Origin: Alteromonas indica
GTDB lineage: Bacteria; Pseudomonadota; Gammaproteobacteria; Enterobacterales; Alteromonadaceae
Assembly: GCA_003056425.1 (NCBI GenBank)
Contig: PYVY01000001.1
Coordinates: forward strand, 462,982-526,981
Length of the DNA: 64,000 bases
Direction of reading: 5' to 3'
This document shows, one piece after another, positions 7,780-17,188 of the stretch. How positions within the stretch are numbered: position 1 is the stretch's first letter; each line of letters begins with the position of its first letter. The position numbers and the translations under genes were made by a program. The notes beneath the pieces are model-generated. The model ran no database searches. It had not been told where the DNA came from and was given only the letters and a program-made list of their open reading frames with translations.

Positions 7780-9170
7780 ATACCATTGCACTTGAAAGTT
7801 TAAAACACCGCCGTACTTCTGTAATGCTTACCGTGTTATCCATCGTTATCAGTGTCAGTTTACTGGTAGGTGTGGAGTTTATTCGTGGGCAAATTAAACA
7901 GAGTTTTACCCGGACGGTATCCGGAGTTGACCTTATTGTTGGCGCGCCAACAGGTCAGCTAAACTTACTGCTGTACTCGGTGTTTCGTATTGGCAATGCT
8001 ACCCAGAGCATTAAATGGGAACAAGTAGAAAAGCTGGCTGCGCAGCCTTTGGTAAAATGGGTGATTCCCATAGCGTTAGGTGATAGCCACAAAGGCTTTC
8101 GGGTGGTCGGCACGGACAATCGCTATTTTGAGCATTATCAATATGCGGCGCAACAACCTTTGAGATTCGCTCGAGGGGGACAGTTCACCACCGCCTATTC
8201 TGCGGTAGTCGGCGCAGAAGCCGCCCGCGAATTGGGCTATCAGCCTGGTGATAATATTGTTATCTCCCACGGCCTGGGAAATGTGAGCTTTCATCAACAC
8301 GATGGTCTCCCATTCACCGTTTCCGGTATTCTTGCTCCTACCGGTACGCCGGTAGATAAAGCCGTACATGTTACCTTGCAAGGTATTGAAGCAGTTCATC
8401 AACCGGCCTCAACGCCCTCGCTTAAAAAGCCAATAGTAAACAGCCCCCCCACCGCGCAAGACACAGAACATGGGCATGAGCACAAGCATGAGCATGAACA
8501 TGAACATGAACAGAATGCTGACCATCTTGATAAGGCGACTACAGCGACTGGCAATGCGCCTCATCCCAAACGTGTGACTTCTGCCTCGACATCACACGCT
8601 GCGCCCCCTCCTGCGCGACCGGAATCCGTTACCGCGACGTTGGTAGGATTAACCAGTCGGGCTGCAGCTTTGCAGGTTCAGTATCAAATAAACCAGCGTA
8701 GCGAAGTTCCCATGTTAGCTATTTTGCCTGGTATGGCGCTGTCGCAGCTATGGAGCCTGATGGGTAATCTTGAGAAGCTATTATTAGGCGTTTCCGGATT
8801 AATATTAGTGGCCTCCCTAATAGGTTTAGTCACTATGTTGCTCGCTAGTATGCGAGAGCGGCGTCATGAGATTGCAGTATTGCGGGCCATGGGCGCAGGG
8901 CCGTTAACCCTGCTATGGTTAATCCAATTTGAAGCATTGTTAGTTAGTGCGCTTGCATGCGGTGTCGCAGTCACCCTGGATGGCGTTTTATTTAGTGTAT
9001 TTGCCTCCAGCTTAAGCGAAAATTTCGGGCTGTTCCTCAGTGGTAGCATACTTACGCTTCATACCGGGGTAATTGTGGCTCTGGTGCTACTAGCCACCTG
9101 GTTATGCAGCTTTATTCCAGCCGTGGCTGCCTATCGGCAGGCCTTACATGCGGGCCTAAGCAATCGTTAA
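7773..9170 (+). CDS. FtsX/MacB-type ABC permease with His-rich periplasmic loop
   Basis: A 465-residue inner-membrane permease: helix 1 at about 17-37, a long periplasmic MacB-like domain, then three C-terminal helices starting near residue 331 (EKLLLGVSGLILVASL), with MRERRHEIAVLRAMGA in the coupling region. The periplasmic domain carries an uncommon insert at about 232-246 of alternating His and Glu, with more His residues nearby, followed by an Ala/Pro/Thr linker. Such His runs often bind Zn(II). In vibrios a similar ATPase/permease pair belongs to the zinc-related Zrg system; placing this pair there is inference, as no ZrgA-type (DUF2796) gene and no clear Zur box are present. Confidence 0.88.
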   Translation: MLNTIALESLKHRRTSVMLTVLSIVISVSLLVGVEFIRGQIKQSFTRTVSGVDLIVGAPTGQLNLLLYSVFRIGNATQSIKWEQVEKLAAQPLVKWVIPIALGDSHKGFRVVGTDNRYFEHYQYAAQQPLRFARGGQFTTAYSAVVGAEAARELGYQPGDNIVISHGLGNVSFHQHDGLPFTVSGILAPTGTPVDKAVHVTLQGIEAVHQPASTPSLKKPIVNSPPTAQDTEHGHEHKHEHEHEHEQNADHLDKATTATGNAPHPKRVTSASTSHAAPPPARPESVTATLVGLTSRAAALQVQYQINQRSEVPMLAILPGMALSQLWSLMGNLEKLLLGVSGLILVASLIGLVTMLLASMRERRHEIAVLRAMGAGPLTLLWLIQFEALLVSALACGVAVTLDGVLFSVFASSLSENFGLFLSGSILTLHTGVIVALVLLATWLCSFIPAVAAYRQALHAGLSNR

Positions 9171-9407
9171 CAATATTGGTAACATTGTGTCGGGTTACGT
9201 AGCTTATGTCACGGTCTTCGCTCGCTATTGATAAGCACCAACCAGCCCCCGTTAATGTGGGCTGGGCGGGACGGAAAAAAGGCATGTTGCCGTCCCTCAT
9301 ATAGCGCGGATTACCCTGCGTCGCTAAATAGAAAAACCATGCAATAAAAGCACTTATTCTACGCGACCTACACCAGGCGCTAAACGACTTTACTTTAGCC
9401 CGAGGCT

Positions 9408-9570
9408 GAAACAGCCGGGAGGCTGCGGCGCTATCCACAGCTTTCCACTGTGTTCACCTGGTTTGTTATGAGCAACTGGGCAGCAGCTAAGTTGCGCTTC
9501 CCGGCCCCTCACTTTCTCCGCTAACCGGCTTTAAGCCGAGAAGAAAACAGCTGGGAGGCTGCAGCGCAAT
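9408..9570 (+). repeat. Imperfect direct repeat, two copies about 135 bp apart
   Basis: Copies at 9408-9434 and 9543-9570 share AACAGCYGGGAGGCTGCRGCGC with a few substitutions. Function is unknown; it could be an intergenic repeat family or regulatory RNA elements. Confidence 0.55.
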
Positions 9571-9573
9571 AAA

Positions 9574-9602
9574 AAGCCCCGCCCTATTTCGGGTGCGGGG
9601 CG
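9574..9602 (-). terminator. Rho-independent terminator of the Aer-like chemoreceptor gene
   Basis: On the minus strand a GC-rich stem (CCCCGCACCC paired with GGGCGGGG across a short loop) is followed by TTTTT. It lies about 30 bases past the stop of the gene ending at 9634. Confidence 0.85.
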
Positions 9603-9633
9603 GTTGCACAGGTTTTCACCCGTTTGGGCCTTG

Positions 9634-11205
9634 TCAGGCTTTGTGGGTAAACCGGGTAATTACCGAATTCACTTCATTTACGGTGCGTCGCAATTGCTGC
9701 GCAGCGTCTAACGATGCATTCGACGCCCGTTCGGTTTCTTTGGCACTGTCGGCAATCTCAACAATCTGCTGATTGATATGCTCTGCCACACTGCTTTGTT
9801 CTTCTACTGACGAGGACATTTCCACGGTTTGATCGGCTATGCCACTTACCGCCTGGTTAATATCGGAGAGTGTACGCCGGGTTTCTTCTACAATCTGGGT
9901 GCCACGGGTGGCAGCGTCCAGACCCTCACTGGAGACCCGTACCGCCCGTTCTGACCGCTCTGCCAAAATCTGAATGATATGATGAATTTTATCTGTGGAT
10001 TCTCGTGTCTTAGAGGCCAGAGAGCGTACTTCATCTGCCACTACCGCAAACCCGCGTCCCTGCTCCCCCGCTCGGGCAGCTTCTATCGCGGCGTTTAAGG
10101 CCAGCAAATTGGTTTGCTCGGCGATAGAAGAGATTATACTTGCGGCTTCCCCAATATCAGCTGTCGACTGAGCCAACTCCTGAACCGTTTGAGAAATTGA
10201 CGCGACCGCCTCTTTTAGCTCGCGAATCGATTGCAACGCTTCGTCGGCGCGGTTGTTACCCTGCGCCACATTCACCGAAGCTGATTTCGCACTGCTGGCA
10301 TTCATTTCCACCCGCTGGGCCACTTCCTGAATGGCTTGGGACATCTGGGTGACGGCCGAAGCAATTTGCTGAGTTGCCATATTCTGTTGGGTAACAATAC
10401 TACTGGTGATATCAGCTTGCTGATGAGTGGTGTCAGCAATACTATCCAGTTTCCCAGCTGCATCACTGATACGGGTTAGTGCGGTACGTGAACGGGCCAC
10501 CTCGCAACTAAAGGCCAGCTTTGCCCGCGCCTGTACACCTACTTCGGTAAAATAGGTCTGAGCCACAGTGGCGTCACTATAACTGGTGGGACTAACCTGA
10601 AGTAGGTGGTGCCAACTTTGTTGCTGCTGGCGTAGCGACCACACCGCCATTACCCCTGCTGACACGGCTATACTTAGCGCGGTCCAGGGCGCCCCCATCA
10701 ACAACGAAATACTCGCTCCCGCCGCGCCGGTTACCCAAAAAGGTGCACTCTGGCGGGCATAATCGCCTACTCTGCGGGCCAACGACAAGGCCGGTTTACC
10801 GGCACGCAGACGGGCGTAAACAATCTCAGCACGGCTTATTTCTTTCTGACTGGCAGGTATCCGGACCGATTCATAGCCTACGATATTGTGGCGCTCGAAT
10901 ACCGGGGTAACAAACGCGGAAACCCAATAGTGGTCACCATTCTTACGGCGGTTTTTGACCAGGCCCATCCATATATTGCCTGCTTGCAGCGTATGCCACA
11001 TTTCGCGGAACACCGCCTCAGGCATATCTGGATGACGTACCAGGTTATGATTTTTGTTAATAATCTCATCACGCTCAAAACCACTCACTTCGACAAACTG
11101 GTCGTTACAGTGAGTAATGACACCGCGTTCATCTGTCGAGGAAATAAGCCGATAGTCAGCAGGAAATGAAAATATTTGTTGTGTTACTGGCTGGTTGTTT
11201 CGCAT
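9634..11205 (-). CDS. PAS-containing methyl-accepting chemotaxis protein, Aer-like
   Basis: A 523-residue energy/redox-taxis type receptor. The N-terminal PAS domain (about 15-115) contains [34 protein letters not shown], a run typical of Aer FAD-PAS domains. A hydrophobic hairpin at about 150-190 anchors it without a periplasmic domain. The signalling domain has the conserved hairpin tip [35 protein letters not shown] lies about 8 bases before the ATG. No che genes are in the window, so it must signal to a core pathway elsewhere. Confidence 0.94.
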   Translation of the reverse strand: MRNNQPVTQQIFSFPADYRLISSTDERGVITHCNDQFVEVSGFERDEIINKNHNLVRHPDMPEAVFREMWHTLQAGNIWMGLVKNRRKNGDHYWVSAFVTPVFERHNIVGYESVRIPASQKEISRAEIVYARLRAGKPALSLARRVGDYARQSAPFWVTGAAGASISLLMGAPWTALSIAVSAGVMAVWSLRQQQQSWHHLLQVSPTSYSDATVAQTYFTEVGVQARAKLAFSCEVARSRTALTRISDAAGKLDSIADTTHQQADITSSIVTQQNMATQQIASAVTQMSQAIQEVAQRVEMNASSAKSASVNVAQGNNRADEALQSIRELKEAVASISQTVQELAQSTADIGEAASIISSIAEQTNLLALNAAIEAARAGEQGRGFAVVADEVRSLASKTRESTDKIHHIIQILAERSERAVRVSSEGLDAATRGTQIVEETRRTLSDINQAVSGIADQTVEMSSSVEEQSSVAEHINQQIVEIADSAKETERASNASLDAAQQLRRTVNEVNSVITRFTHKA

Positions 11206-11375
11206 GTCCTAAACTCTCCGACATTCCATGTTAGTGCACGAATACAATTGTGCTTTGCGACCCAACGATGTCAGGTTCGCCCTGATAAAGTGAGTGAAAA
11301 TATACGTTGCCCCCTCGCCGCAGCGATTATTGCAACACATTTTGGGGAGTAAACAGATAATTGGCTTGCGCCACC

Positions 11376-12395
11376 TTATGCCTCGTTTGCCAAAGGAAAG
11401 ACCAGTGTGAACGTAGCGCCTTCGCCCGGGCAGCTTTCTACCGTAATCTGACCATTGTGTTCTTCCATTATCGCCATCGCTACCGTAAGCCCCAGGCCAG
11501 CCCCCGAGCCCGGGGGTTGGGTAGAATAAAACGGTGTGAAAATCAGCTTTAGTTGCGCTTCATTCATACCGATACCATTGTCAGCCACGGTCACCGCGAT
11601 ACTCGCTTTACCCACTGCAACGGAAATCGTTATCTGGCCTTTCTTGGCTACCGCAGCAAGCGCGTTGTGCAGCAGGTTACTGAATAACACTAATAGCTTT
11701 TCAGCACTTCCCATGACATGCAGTTTAGCGCAGATAGGTAAAATACAAAACTGCACATCTACCGGAATTTTATGCATGACCGCCTCAACCGAATTCTCAA
11801 TAGCGCTGCCCAGGGCCACCATGGCCTTTTCATTTGGTGCAGGATAAGCATACGCTCGCAACGACGCCACAATGTTAGTCACCCGATCTATACCTTCCAG
11901 CGTAGCGGTGTATATTTCGTCGTTCAGCGCTGACATTTCCTGAACCATGTAGCTTTGTTCAAGATTGCTAAGAGTTTTGTCGGTAACACCGCTCTGCCGT
12001 GCCAACGCCTTTAATTCATTAAAGCCGCGCACCATATCTGTCAGTAGCTGAAAACTAATTTGCGCATTGCTTTTTACAAACGCCATGGGGTTATTGATTT
12101 CGTGGGCTATGCCTGCCGCCATCTGGCTCAACAACGCCATTCTTTGGCCCATTTCCGGACTTATGGGTGAGGGGGTATAACCCAGCTCAATATCGCGATG
12201 GTCCAAATGGTGCAGTAAGGCGATGTAGTCACTGCGCACTTCGCTAAGCTCGCGCCGTAGTGCCTGGTTAGCCAAATAGGCATCTTTAGAGTAGTCATTA
12301 AGCATAGCTTCAGCGCTTAGCCGAGCTGCGTGTTCTCTGGCCAGTTTTCGCTCAAGGGCGCTGATTTTGCTATTGAGTGCTGCTTCATCCGCCAC
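11376..12395 (-). CDS. Soluble sensor histidine kinase (HisKA/HATPase), sensor region mostly coiled coil
   Basis: A cytoplasmic kinase without membrane segments. The N-terminal 80 residues are a charged coiled coil. The H-box is MAAGIAHEINNPMAFVKSN, with NLLHNALAAV (N), VADNGIGM (G1) and GAGLGLTVAMAIMEEHNG (G2). No receiver or cognate regulator is adjacent. The longest frame begins at a TTG at 12473 with no ribosome site; the GTG at 12395, with GGAG upstream, gives a more natural start. It follows the CZB receptor gene by about 100 bp or less and may be co-transcribed, hinting that both read one cytoplasmic signal. Confidence 0.88.
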   Translation of the reverse strand: MADEAALNSKISALERKLAREHAARLSAEAMLNDYSKDAYLANQALRRELSEVRSDYIALLHHLDHRDIELGYTPSPISPEMGQRMALLSQMAAGIAHEINNPMAFVKSNAQISFQLLTDMVRGFNELKALARQSGVTDKTLSNLEQSYMVQEMSALNDEIYTATLEGIDRVTNIVASLRAYAYPAPNEKAMVALGSAIENSVEAVMHKIPVDVQFCILPICAKLHVMGSAEKLLVLFSNLLHNALAAVAKKGQITISVAVGKASIAVTVADNGIGMNEAQLKLIFTPFYSTQPPGSGAGLGLTVAMAIMEEHNGQITVESCPGEGATFTLVFPLANEA

Positions 12396-12491
12396 TAATG
12401 CAGTTTCTCCGAATACAACGGGCAGCCCGGTTGCTGCCCACAGATACCAGAAGCTTAGTGAAATTTCAGGCAATCTGCCAGTTAGCGGTAA

Positions 12492-13571
12492 TTACAGCCT
12501 GTCCAGCTGCAACATAACCTCTTCACTGGCCTGCTCCATCTCTTTAATCATTTTACTGGCCAGCCCGGGGTTGCCATCTTTTGCTGCCGCAATTGCTTCT
12601 TTACCCGTTCGATGAACGGTAGCGTGAGGACGATCCAGGCGTGAAAACGCCTCGCTTTTACCTAACGAGGTGGATTGCTGGGCGCTGTACCACTGTCCCA
12701 ATCGGCATGCTCTATGATCAGCAAAATCAGCAGCGGTTTTAGTACTTTTGCCGCCTAGCACTGCATACACTTCACTTTTCCATACCACATGATCAAGCTT
12801 AACTGTTTGGATAAATGTTTGATGAGAGGCGCTATGAATAGTTTGCCGCATGCTTTCACAGTAGCTTACCATTTTATCATAACTTTGATTTAGCTCGCCC
12901 ACACCACCAGCCAGATTCGTGTTGTTATCCTGCAACTGAGACACCGCCCCGACAGCGGCTTTGGTTGACTGAATAATACCTTTAACCAATTCGGCTACTT
13001 CACTGGCCGACTTGTTGGTTTCATTAGCCAAAGCCCGAACTTCATCGGCGACGACACTAAACCCTCTGCCAGCATCGCCGGCTCGGGCTGCTTCAATTGC
13101 CGCATTAAGCGCCAGCAGGTTAGTCTGATCGGAAATACTGGTGATGGTGGATACAAATTTATTGATGCTATCGGCGGTGTCAGATAAACCGGAAATCCGC
13201 TCACTCATTTGGCCCATACGGTCATTTAATGCTTCCATGTCCCGTCCGATGCCCTGCAAGGAGGAGGCACTGGTGGAGAACAGCGTATTAATATCCGATA
13301 GTGCGGTGCTTTCCTGATCTATTTGCTGATAAGAGTGCAGCACCCCTTCGCGAATACCTTCAATTTGGCGCATTGAATCGATAAGCGCCGCGCTCAGGCT
13401 TTCTGCCCCCATTGCGGAGTTGCTTTTCTTAGTTAACTCGTCACCCCGACGACGTTCGTCATCAAGAGCAGTTTCTAATGCATGAATCTTATCCTGCAAA
13501 GCTGATTTTTCAGCCTTGAGGCGGGAAAGTTCCTGTTGTGTATCGGTAAATCTGGATTTTAGGACGAGCAT
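12492..13571 (-). CDS. Soluble chemoreceptor with C-terminal zinc-binding CZB domain
   Basis: A 359-residue cytoplasmic methyl-accepting protein: N-terminal coiled coil (about 5-45), signalling domain with the tip [29 protein letters not shown], and a C-terminal CZB domain from about 255. CZB ligands are visible: His in KLDHVVWK, Cys in CRLGQWY, and two His in the PHATVHRTG motif. CZB domains bind Zn(II) and are known in TlpD-type receptors and DgcZ. GAGGCGG lies before the ATG. The CZB makes zinc or oxidants that displace zinc (for example hypochlorite) likely inputs. Confidence 0.94.
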   Translation of the reverse strand: MLVLKSRFTDTQQELSRLKAEKSALQDKIHALETALDDERRRGDELTKKSNSAMGAESLSAALIDSMRQIEGIREGVLHSYQQIDQESTALSDINTLFSTSASSLQGIGRDMEALNDRMGQMSERISGLSDTADSINKFVSTITSISDQTNLLALNAAIEAARAGDAGRGFSVVADEVRALANETNKSASEVAELVKGIIQSTKAAVGAVSQLQDNNTNLAGGVGELNQSYDKMVSYCESMRQTIHSASHQTFIQTVKLDHVVWKSEVYAVLGGKSTKTAADFADHRACRLGQWYSAQQSTSLGKSEAFSRLDRPHATVHRTGKEAIAAAKDGNPGLASKMIKEMEQASEEVMLQLDRL

Positions 13572-13890
13572 AACCGCCTCTTATTTAACGTAAAAACGCT
13601 TCGTTATACTGGCTTGAAGTAAAAAATACTATTCACCAATAGTACAAAAATTCCCTGGCGTTCAAAAACGACGGGGCCTGCCGCATAATACCGGCTTCTC
13701 TTGTTATCGGTATATTGCCCTAAAACTTAACGATAACTTCTTCACGCAGCCCCTTAGCGTAAATACGCTCTACATGTTTTAATTTATCCATTGATGGCCA
13801 TTCGGACGCATGAAAAAAGCGTTACAGCCTATTTTCCCCAGCTATTGGGGGCGTGAAGATTAACGCCGCAGACAGACTGGTTTACACGAG
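13572..13890. other. Gene-free interval, possible decayed minus-strand frame
   Basis: No full gene is seen. A minus-strand frame of 33 codons ends at 13720 and reads like real protein (ASEWPSMDKLKHVERIYAKG), but it has no usable start or ribosome site, so it may be a gene remnant. Confidence 0.4.
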
Positions 13891-14667
13891 CTAGGCGAAG
13901 AGCGCGATGCTGGCATCAATCAGTAATTTGATTGCCAACACGCTAACCAGCAAGGTAAAGACACGGGTAAAAACTGGTGCGCCGAGCCGCTGAAGTACCT
14001 GTAAGCCACACCAGGTACCCACCATCCCCGCCAGAGCCATCGCTATTACCAAGGGCAACCAATCAAAAAATGCAAAACCGGCAAATGAGAATACCAGCGC
14101 TTTTAAGGCATGTTGAAATGACATACAACTGGCTAACGTGGCAGTTAGGTGAATTTTTGTATAGCGATGACGATGGATAAATGCCGCCACCAGTGGCCCG
14201 GTAGCCCCTACAAACATTGTCATAATGGTAGTAACAAAACCGGTGAGAAGCCGGCCAAAGGAAGAAACCTGGCGGGGCCGTGGGGAAGGCCCCCAAACCA
14301 AAACAAGAATGAATAGGGCCACACTGAATTGAATAAGTGACAGCGGTAACTGTACCACGATAAACGAAGCCAACCCGGCTCCAACACTGCCTCCAACACA
14401 AAACCAGCCCACCATGGCCTTATCAATGGCCTGTCGGGTAAGCCAGGCCCGGTTAACATTTGCGCCCAACTGGACCAGACCGTGCACTGGGATAAGGGCG
14501 GGCGCAGGCAATACTGAGGCCATGACTGCCAGTAACAATACCCCTCCACCTATCCCGAACGCAGCCGTAATAAACGCCGTGACGCCCGCCACTAAAATAA
14601 GTATACCTGCCTGATATAGCGCAACAGCATTATCTGCGCTTAACAGTTCAGGAAGTGACACGCTCAC
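13891..14667 (-). CDS. TauE/SafE-family (sulfite exporter) membrane permease
   Basis: A 258-residue inner-membrane protein with about eight helices. The family hallmark is near residue 40 (FGIGGGVLLLAVMASVLP), with the second half repeating the motif as FVGATGPLVAAF. Members export sulfite, sulfoacetate or other organosulfonates; the substrate here is not evident. The GTG start overlaps the end of the upstream lysozyme-inhibitor-like gene by 20 bp, so the two are probably co-translated. Confidence 0.9.
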   Translation of the reverse strand: MSVSLPELLSADNAVALYQAGILILVAGVTAFITAAFGIGGGVLLLAVMASVLPAPALIPVHGLVQLGANVNRAWLTRQAIDKAMVGWFCVGGSVGAGLASFIVVQLPLSLIQFSVALFILVLVWGPSPRPRQVSSFGRLLTGFVTTIMTMFVGATGPLVAAFIHRHRYTKIHLTATLASCMSFQHALKALVFSFAGFAFFDWLPLVIAMALAGMVGTWCGLQVLQRLGAPVFTRVFTLLVSVLAIKLLIDASIALFA

Positions 14668-15208
14668 ATTCCTGATGGGGCATTTGGTTCGCCACCCAAA
14701 TCATTGCTTTTTGTCCATGTACCCACAAACGGCTGCGCTTATTTTCATAGGTCAGGCCACTGCCTTGCGCAACATTAAACATAAGCTGCGAGCTCGTGGC
14801 TGTTTGCACCCATACCATGGGGGCAGGTGTGTCGTACCAGCGAACTGTAATGCTGGACACGGCACAGTTAAATTGATGAATATGCGATACCGTTTGCAGC
14901 TTATGCTGAACTTTTAAAAAGCTATAGCGACGCTTTACCTTTTCAACAATGCAAGCGTCCCGGTCGGCATGATTGTTACACACGGCTAGTTGCCTGACCC
15001 AGCGAACATGGTTTTGCGCTATGCGTGGAACATCACGACTGATTAGACGCTTTTGCAGACGCTCTAACTGACTAAAATCGGCTGAGGTAGCACTATTGCA
15101 ATAAACGCGACTTGCTCCCTGGCACTGTGACGGAGCAGCATTGACTGGCGCACTGCTCCCTGCAGATAACCAAAAGGCAACTAGCAATATACAAAATCTG
15201 GATAACAT
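14648..15208 (-). CDS. Exported protein with MliC-like (C-type lysozyme inhibitor) C-terminus
   Basis: From the ATG at 15208 the protein has a signal peptide (LSRFCILLVAFWLSAGSSAPVNA), so it is periplasmic. The middle carries paired cysteines (CQGASRVYC, CNNHADRDAC), resembling LprI/DUF1311 proteins. The last 75 residues have the MliC layout: a Cys, beta strands with VRWYD, a SGLTYENK segment, WVHGQKAMIWV, and a final Cys. MliC proteins protect peptidoglycan from host lysozyme. The combined architecture is my reading of motifs only. A longer frame upstream to 15286 adds residues before the signal peptide and is less likely. Confidence 0.7.
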   Translation of the reverse strand: MLSRFCILLVAFWLSAGSSAPVNAAPSQCQGASRVYCNSATSADFSQLERLQKRLISRDVPRIAQNHVRWVRQLAVCNNHADRDACIVEKVKRRYSFLKVQHKLQTVSHIHQFNCAVSSITVRWYDTPAPMVWVQTATSSQLMFNVAQGSGLTYENKRSRLWVHGQKAMIWVANQMPHQECERVTS

Positions 15209-15699
15209 GAATCGGACAATGTTAATTGACGAAGAGCCTAACCATACGGAATATCCTGACAGATAGAAAGACCCATTTTTAACCAATTCGCTATTTCACT
15301 ATATTTTTATAAATGGTTAATTTCGCGCCAGAAAGCAGGCGTTGGTAGTCTGCCCTCTTTAACTAAAAAGGCAGGCCGTAGCTAATTCGTTGGTTAAGCC
15401 GATAAACGCTAAATATTACTGCTGGGGTGCAACGTGCGTTAGCTTTGATAAGATGCGCGTGCAACCTTCCCTCTTTTTATATAAATGGTGCCATCTGTTT
15501 ACCTTGCTCGGGCTATTTCATTCAATAAGACAAGACGTAGTGCCCCCACAACCTACGCGTCTTTCCCTACTGATGACAATCAGTACACGGTTTGTATCAC
15601 CCACTGATTTGACTAGACACCATCACTTTATAGCAGCTATTCTTTGGCCAACTAACCGGGTGTTTTTGCACCTCGTGTGTACTATCAGGAGAAGCCGCA
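15209..15699. other. Gene-free interval
   Basis: A plus-strand frame at 15390-15707 has no family features and odd composition and is considered spurious. AGGAG 8 bases before 15700 is the ribosome site of the next gene. Nothing else is recognised. Confidence 0.5.
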
Positions 15700-16101
15700 A
15701 TGAGTAGCGTGTCATTTCAGTCATTGATTTTGCTGGTTGACGATACCGATGAAGCGATCAGTTTTTTTGTTGATCAACTGGGCTTTCAGTTAGTCGAAAA
15801 CCTCGCAAAAGCGGATGGCTCAAGATGGGTAAAAGTGGCTTCAGGCAATGGCGAAGGAGCCTCTATTGTTTTAAAACAGGTAACCGGTCGTGCCCAGGCT
15901 AGCTTAGTAGGCCAGCAGGCCGGCGACGGCGTGCTGGGCATCATTACGGTAGAAGAATTCCATGCTACCTATGAAAAATGGCTGGCCAACGGGGTGAATT
16001 TTATTGAACCTGCACGTTACGAACCGTACGGCACCGTGGCTATTTTTTGCGATTTATATGGCAACAAGTGGGATTTGATCGGCCCGCCCCGCCATCTTTA
16101 A
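15700..16101 (+). CDS. VOC-superfamily (glyoxalase/bleomycin resistance-like) protein
   Basis: A small cytoplasmic metalloenzyme-fold protein of 133 residues with the paired VOC beta-alpha-beta-beta-beta units: LILLVDDTDEAISFFVDQLGF at the start and AIFCDLYGNKWDLIGP at the end. Members include glyoxalase I, dioxygenases and antibiotic-binding proteins; nothing in the sequence fixes the substrate. It is convergent with, and overlaps by 4 bp, the DUF2955 permease gene. Confidence 0.88.
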   Translation: MSSVSFQSLILLVDDTDEAISFFVDQLGFQLVENLAKADGSRWVKVASGNGEGASIVLKQVTGRAQASLVGQQAGDGVLGIITVEEFHATYEKWLANGVNFIEPARYEPYGTVAIFCDLYGNKWDLIGPPRHL

Positions 16102-17174
16102 ACGTTGCGGGTAAGAGCGAATTTATCCAGTAGCTTGTCTAGCCAGAATGCCGCTATAAGTAGTATTGCCAGGGCAACCACGACCGAGCTTAACCGGTAC
16201 ATGCTGGAGTAAAGAATGTCGGCATTTGGTTGCAGGTACTGGCCGAATAATATGCCAATAGTCGTTAAAGCACCAAAACCCATCCCCGAGCCGGCCCTTT
16301 CTACCAGATGCAACCGCGCCGTGATTAATACGGTGGCAAACAACGTCAGTACCACCAGCGGTAAAAACTGAATCAAATCATAAAGTAAAAACTGGGCGCT
16401 AATACCTATTGCACATCCCAAAGCAACGCCTTTTGCACGGTTTAACGCACTGCTAACGGTGCCTTGCAAGGTCATTGGAAACAGTACGAGCACGGTGGCT
16501 ACCTGGGCCGACAGTGAATCCTGCAAGTCGAGTATTTGGAACACCACAAAGGATAAGGTCGCCAGCACTGCCCCCATCAGCATACGATGGTTAATCTGCG
16601 CGCTGCTGAGTGCAGGCGGCGTAGGCAAATTAACCGGGGCTTTATCTGGTATAAGCCAGTAGAGCACAGCGGCGCTGATAATCGCGATCAGCGTTGCGAG
16701 TGCGGTTGCCATGGCCATATCGCTTAAACTGGCCCCCGGATAGCTGGAAAAATGTAGCATGACGGATATCGACACTACTCCCATTGTCCACATCAAAAAA
16801 TGTGATGAACGCGCCATAAAGCGAAAATGCACAGCAAATAACGCAAATACACCCAACGTCATTAGTAGCGCAGAATGCTCAAACAGGCTGCGTAGTACAA
16901 AAATTTCAACAATATTTATCAATACGCTGCCAACAAATTGCCAGGCAATCAAAGCATTAAACACCGGCACCATGCCCAGCAATAAAATAGGATATACCGT
17001 AAAAAATACGCCGTAGGGCCAGTTCATCACTTTACTGATGGTAAAGCCAATACAGCAACCAAAGGCTATACGCAGCAGTCGACGGCTTTCTTGTTCACTC
17101 ATTTGCGTCGCCAGGGGGGTGCTGGGCGCCCCAGCTGCCCTACTGGAACTGAATAAGCGTTTAATAAACATCAT
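16098..17174 (-). CDS. FUSC/DUF2955-type inner-membrane efflux component
   Basis: A 358-residue membrane protein with about ten predicted helices in two groups, separated by a cytoplasmic segment around residues 175-195. It matches the DUF2955/FUSC (aromatic-acid exporter-like) pattern. It sits 14 bp after an HlyD/EmrA-like adaptor gene and a MarR gene, the usual set for a drug or aromatic-acid pump. The MarR neighbour suggests induction by a small aromatic ligand. Confidence 0.87.
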   Translation of the reverse strand: MMFIKRLFSSSRAAGAPSTPLATQMSEQESRRLLRIAFGCCIGFTISKVMNWPYGVFFTVYPILLLGMVPVFNALIAWQFVGSVLINIVEIFVLRSLFEHSALLMTLGVFALFAVHFRFMARSSHFLMWTMGVVSISVMLHFSSYPGASLSDMAMATALATLIAIISAAVLYWLIPDKAPVNLPTPPALSSAQINHRMLMGAVLATLSFVVFQILDLQDSLSAQVATVLVLFPMTLQGTVSSALNRAKGVALGCAIGISAQFLLYDLIQFLPLVVLTLFATVLITARLHLVERAGSGMGFGALTTIGILFGQYLQPNADILYSSMYRLSSVVVALAILLIAAFWLDKLLDKFALTRNV

Positions 17175-17188
17175 TCGCTTGCCAGCCC

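Larger units (their letters stand above)
9171..9633. other. Gene-free interval with an imperfect repeat and a terminator
   Basis: No convincing ORF is seen. A minus frame over 9112-9438 overlaps the permease end and has no family features. The interval holds the two repeat copies and the minus-strand terminator listed separately. Confidence 0.6.

Noticed and set aside
8467..8511. Short-period repeat of CATGAG/CATGAA units
   Set aside because: It is the codon pattern of an in-frame His-Glu run in the permease, not a CRISPR or non-coding tandem repeat.
13720..13791. 23-codon minus-strand ORF with protein-like sequence
   Set aside because: No ribosome site and very short; kept only as a possible remnant in the interval note.
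15390..15707. 105-codon plus-strand frame before the VOC gene
   Set aside because: Unusual composition, no ribosome site, and overlap with the start of a well-supported gene.
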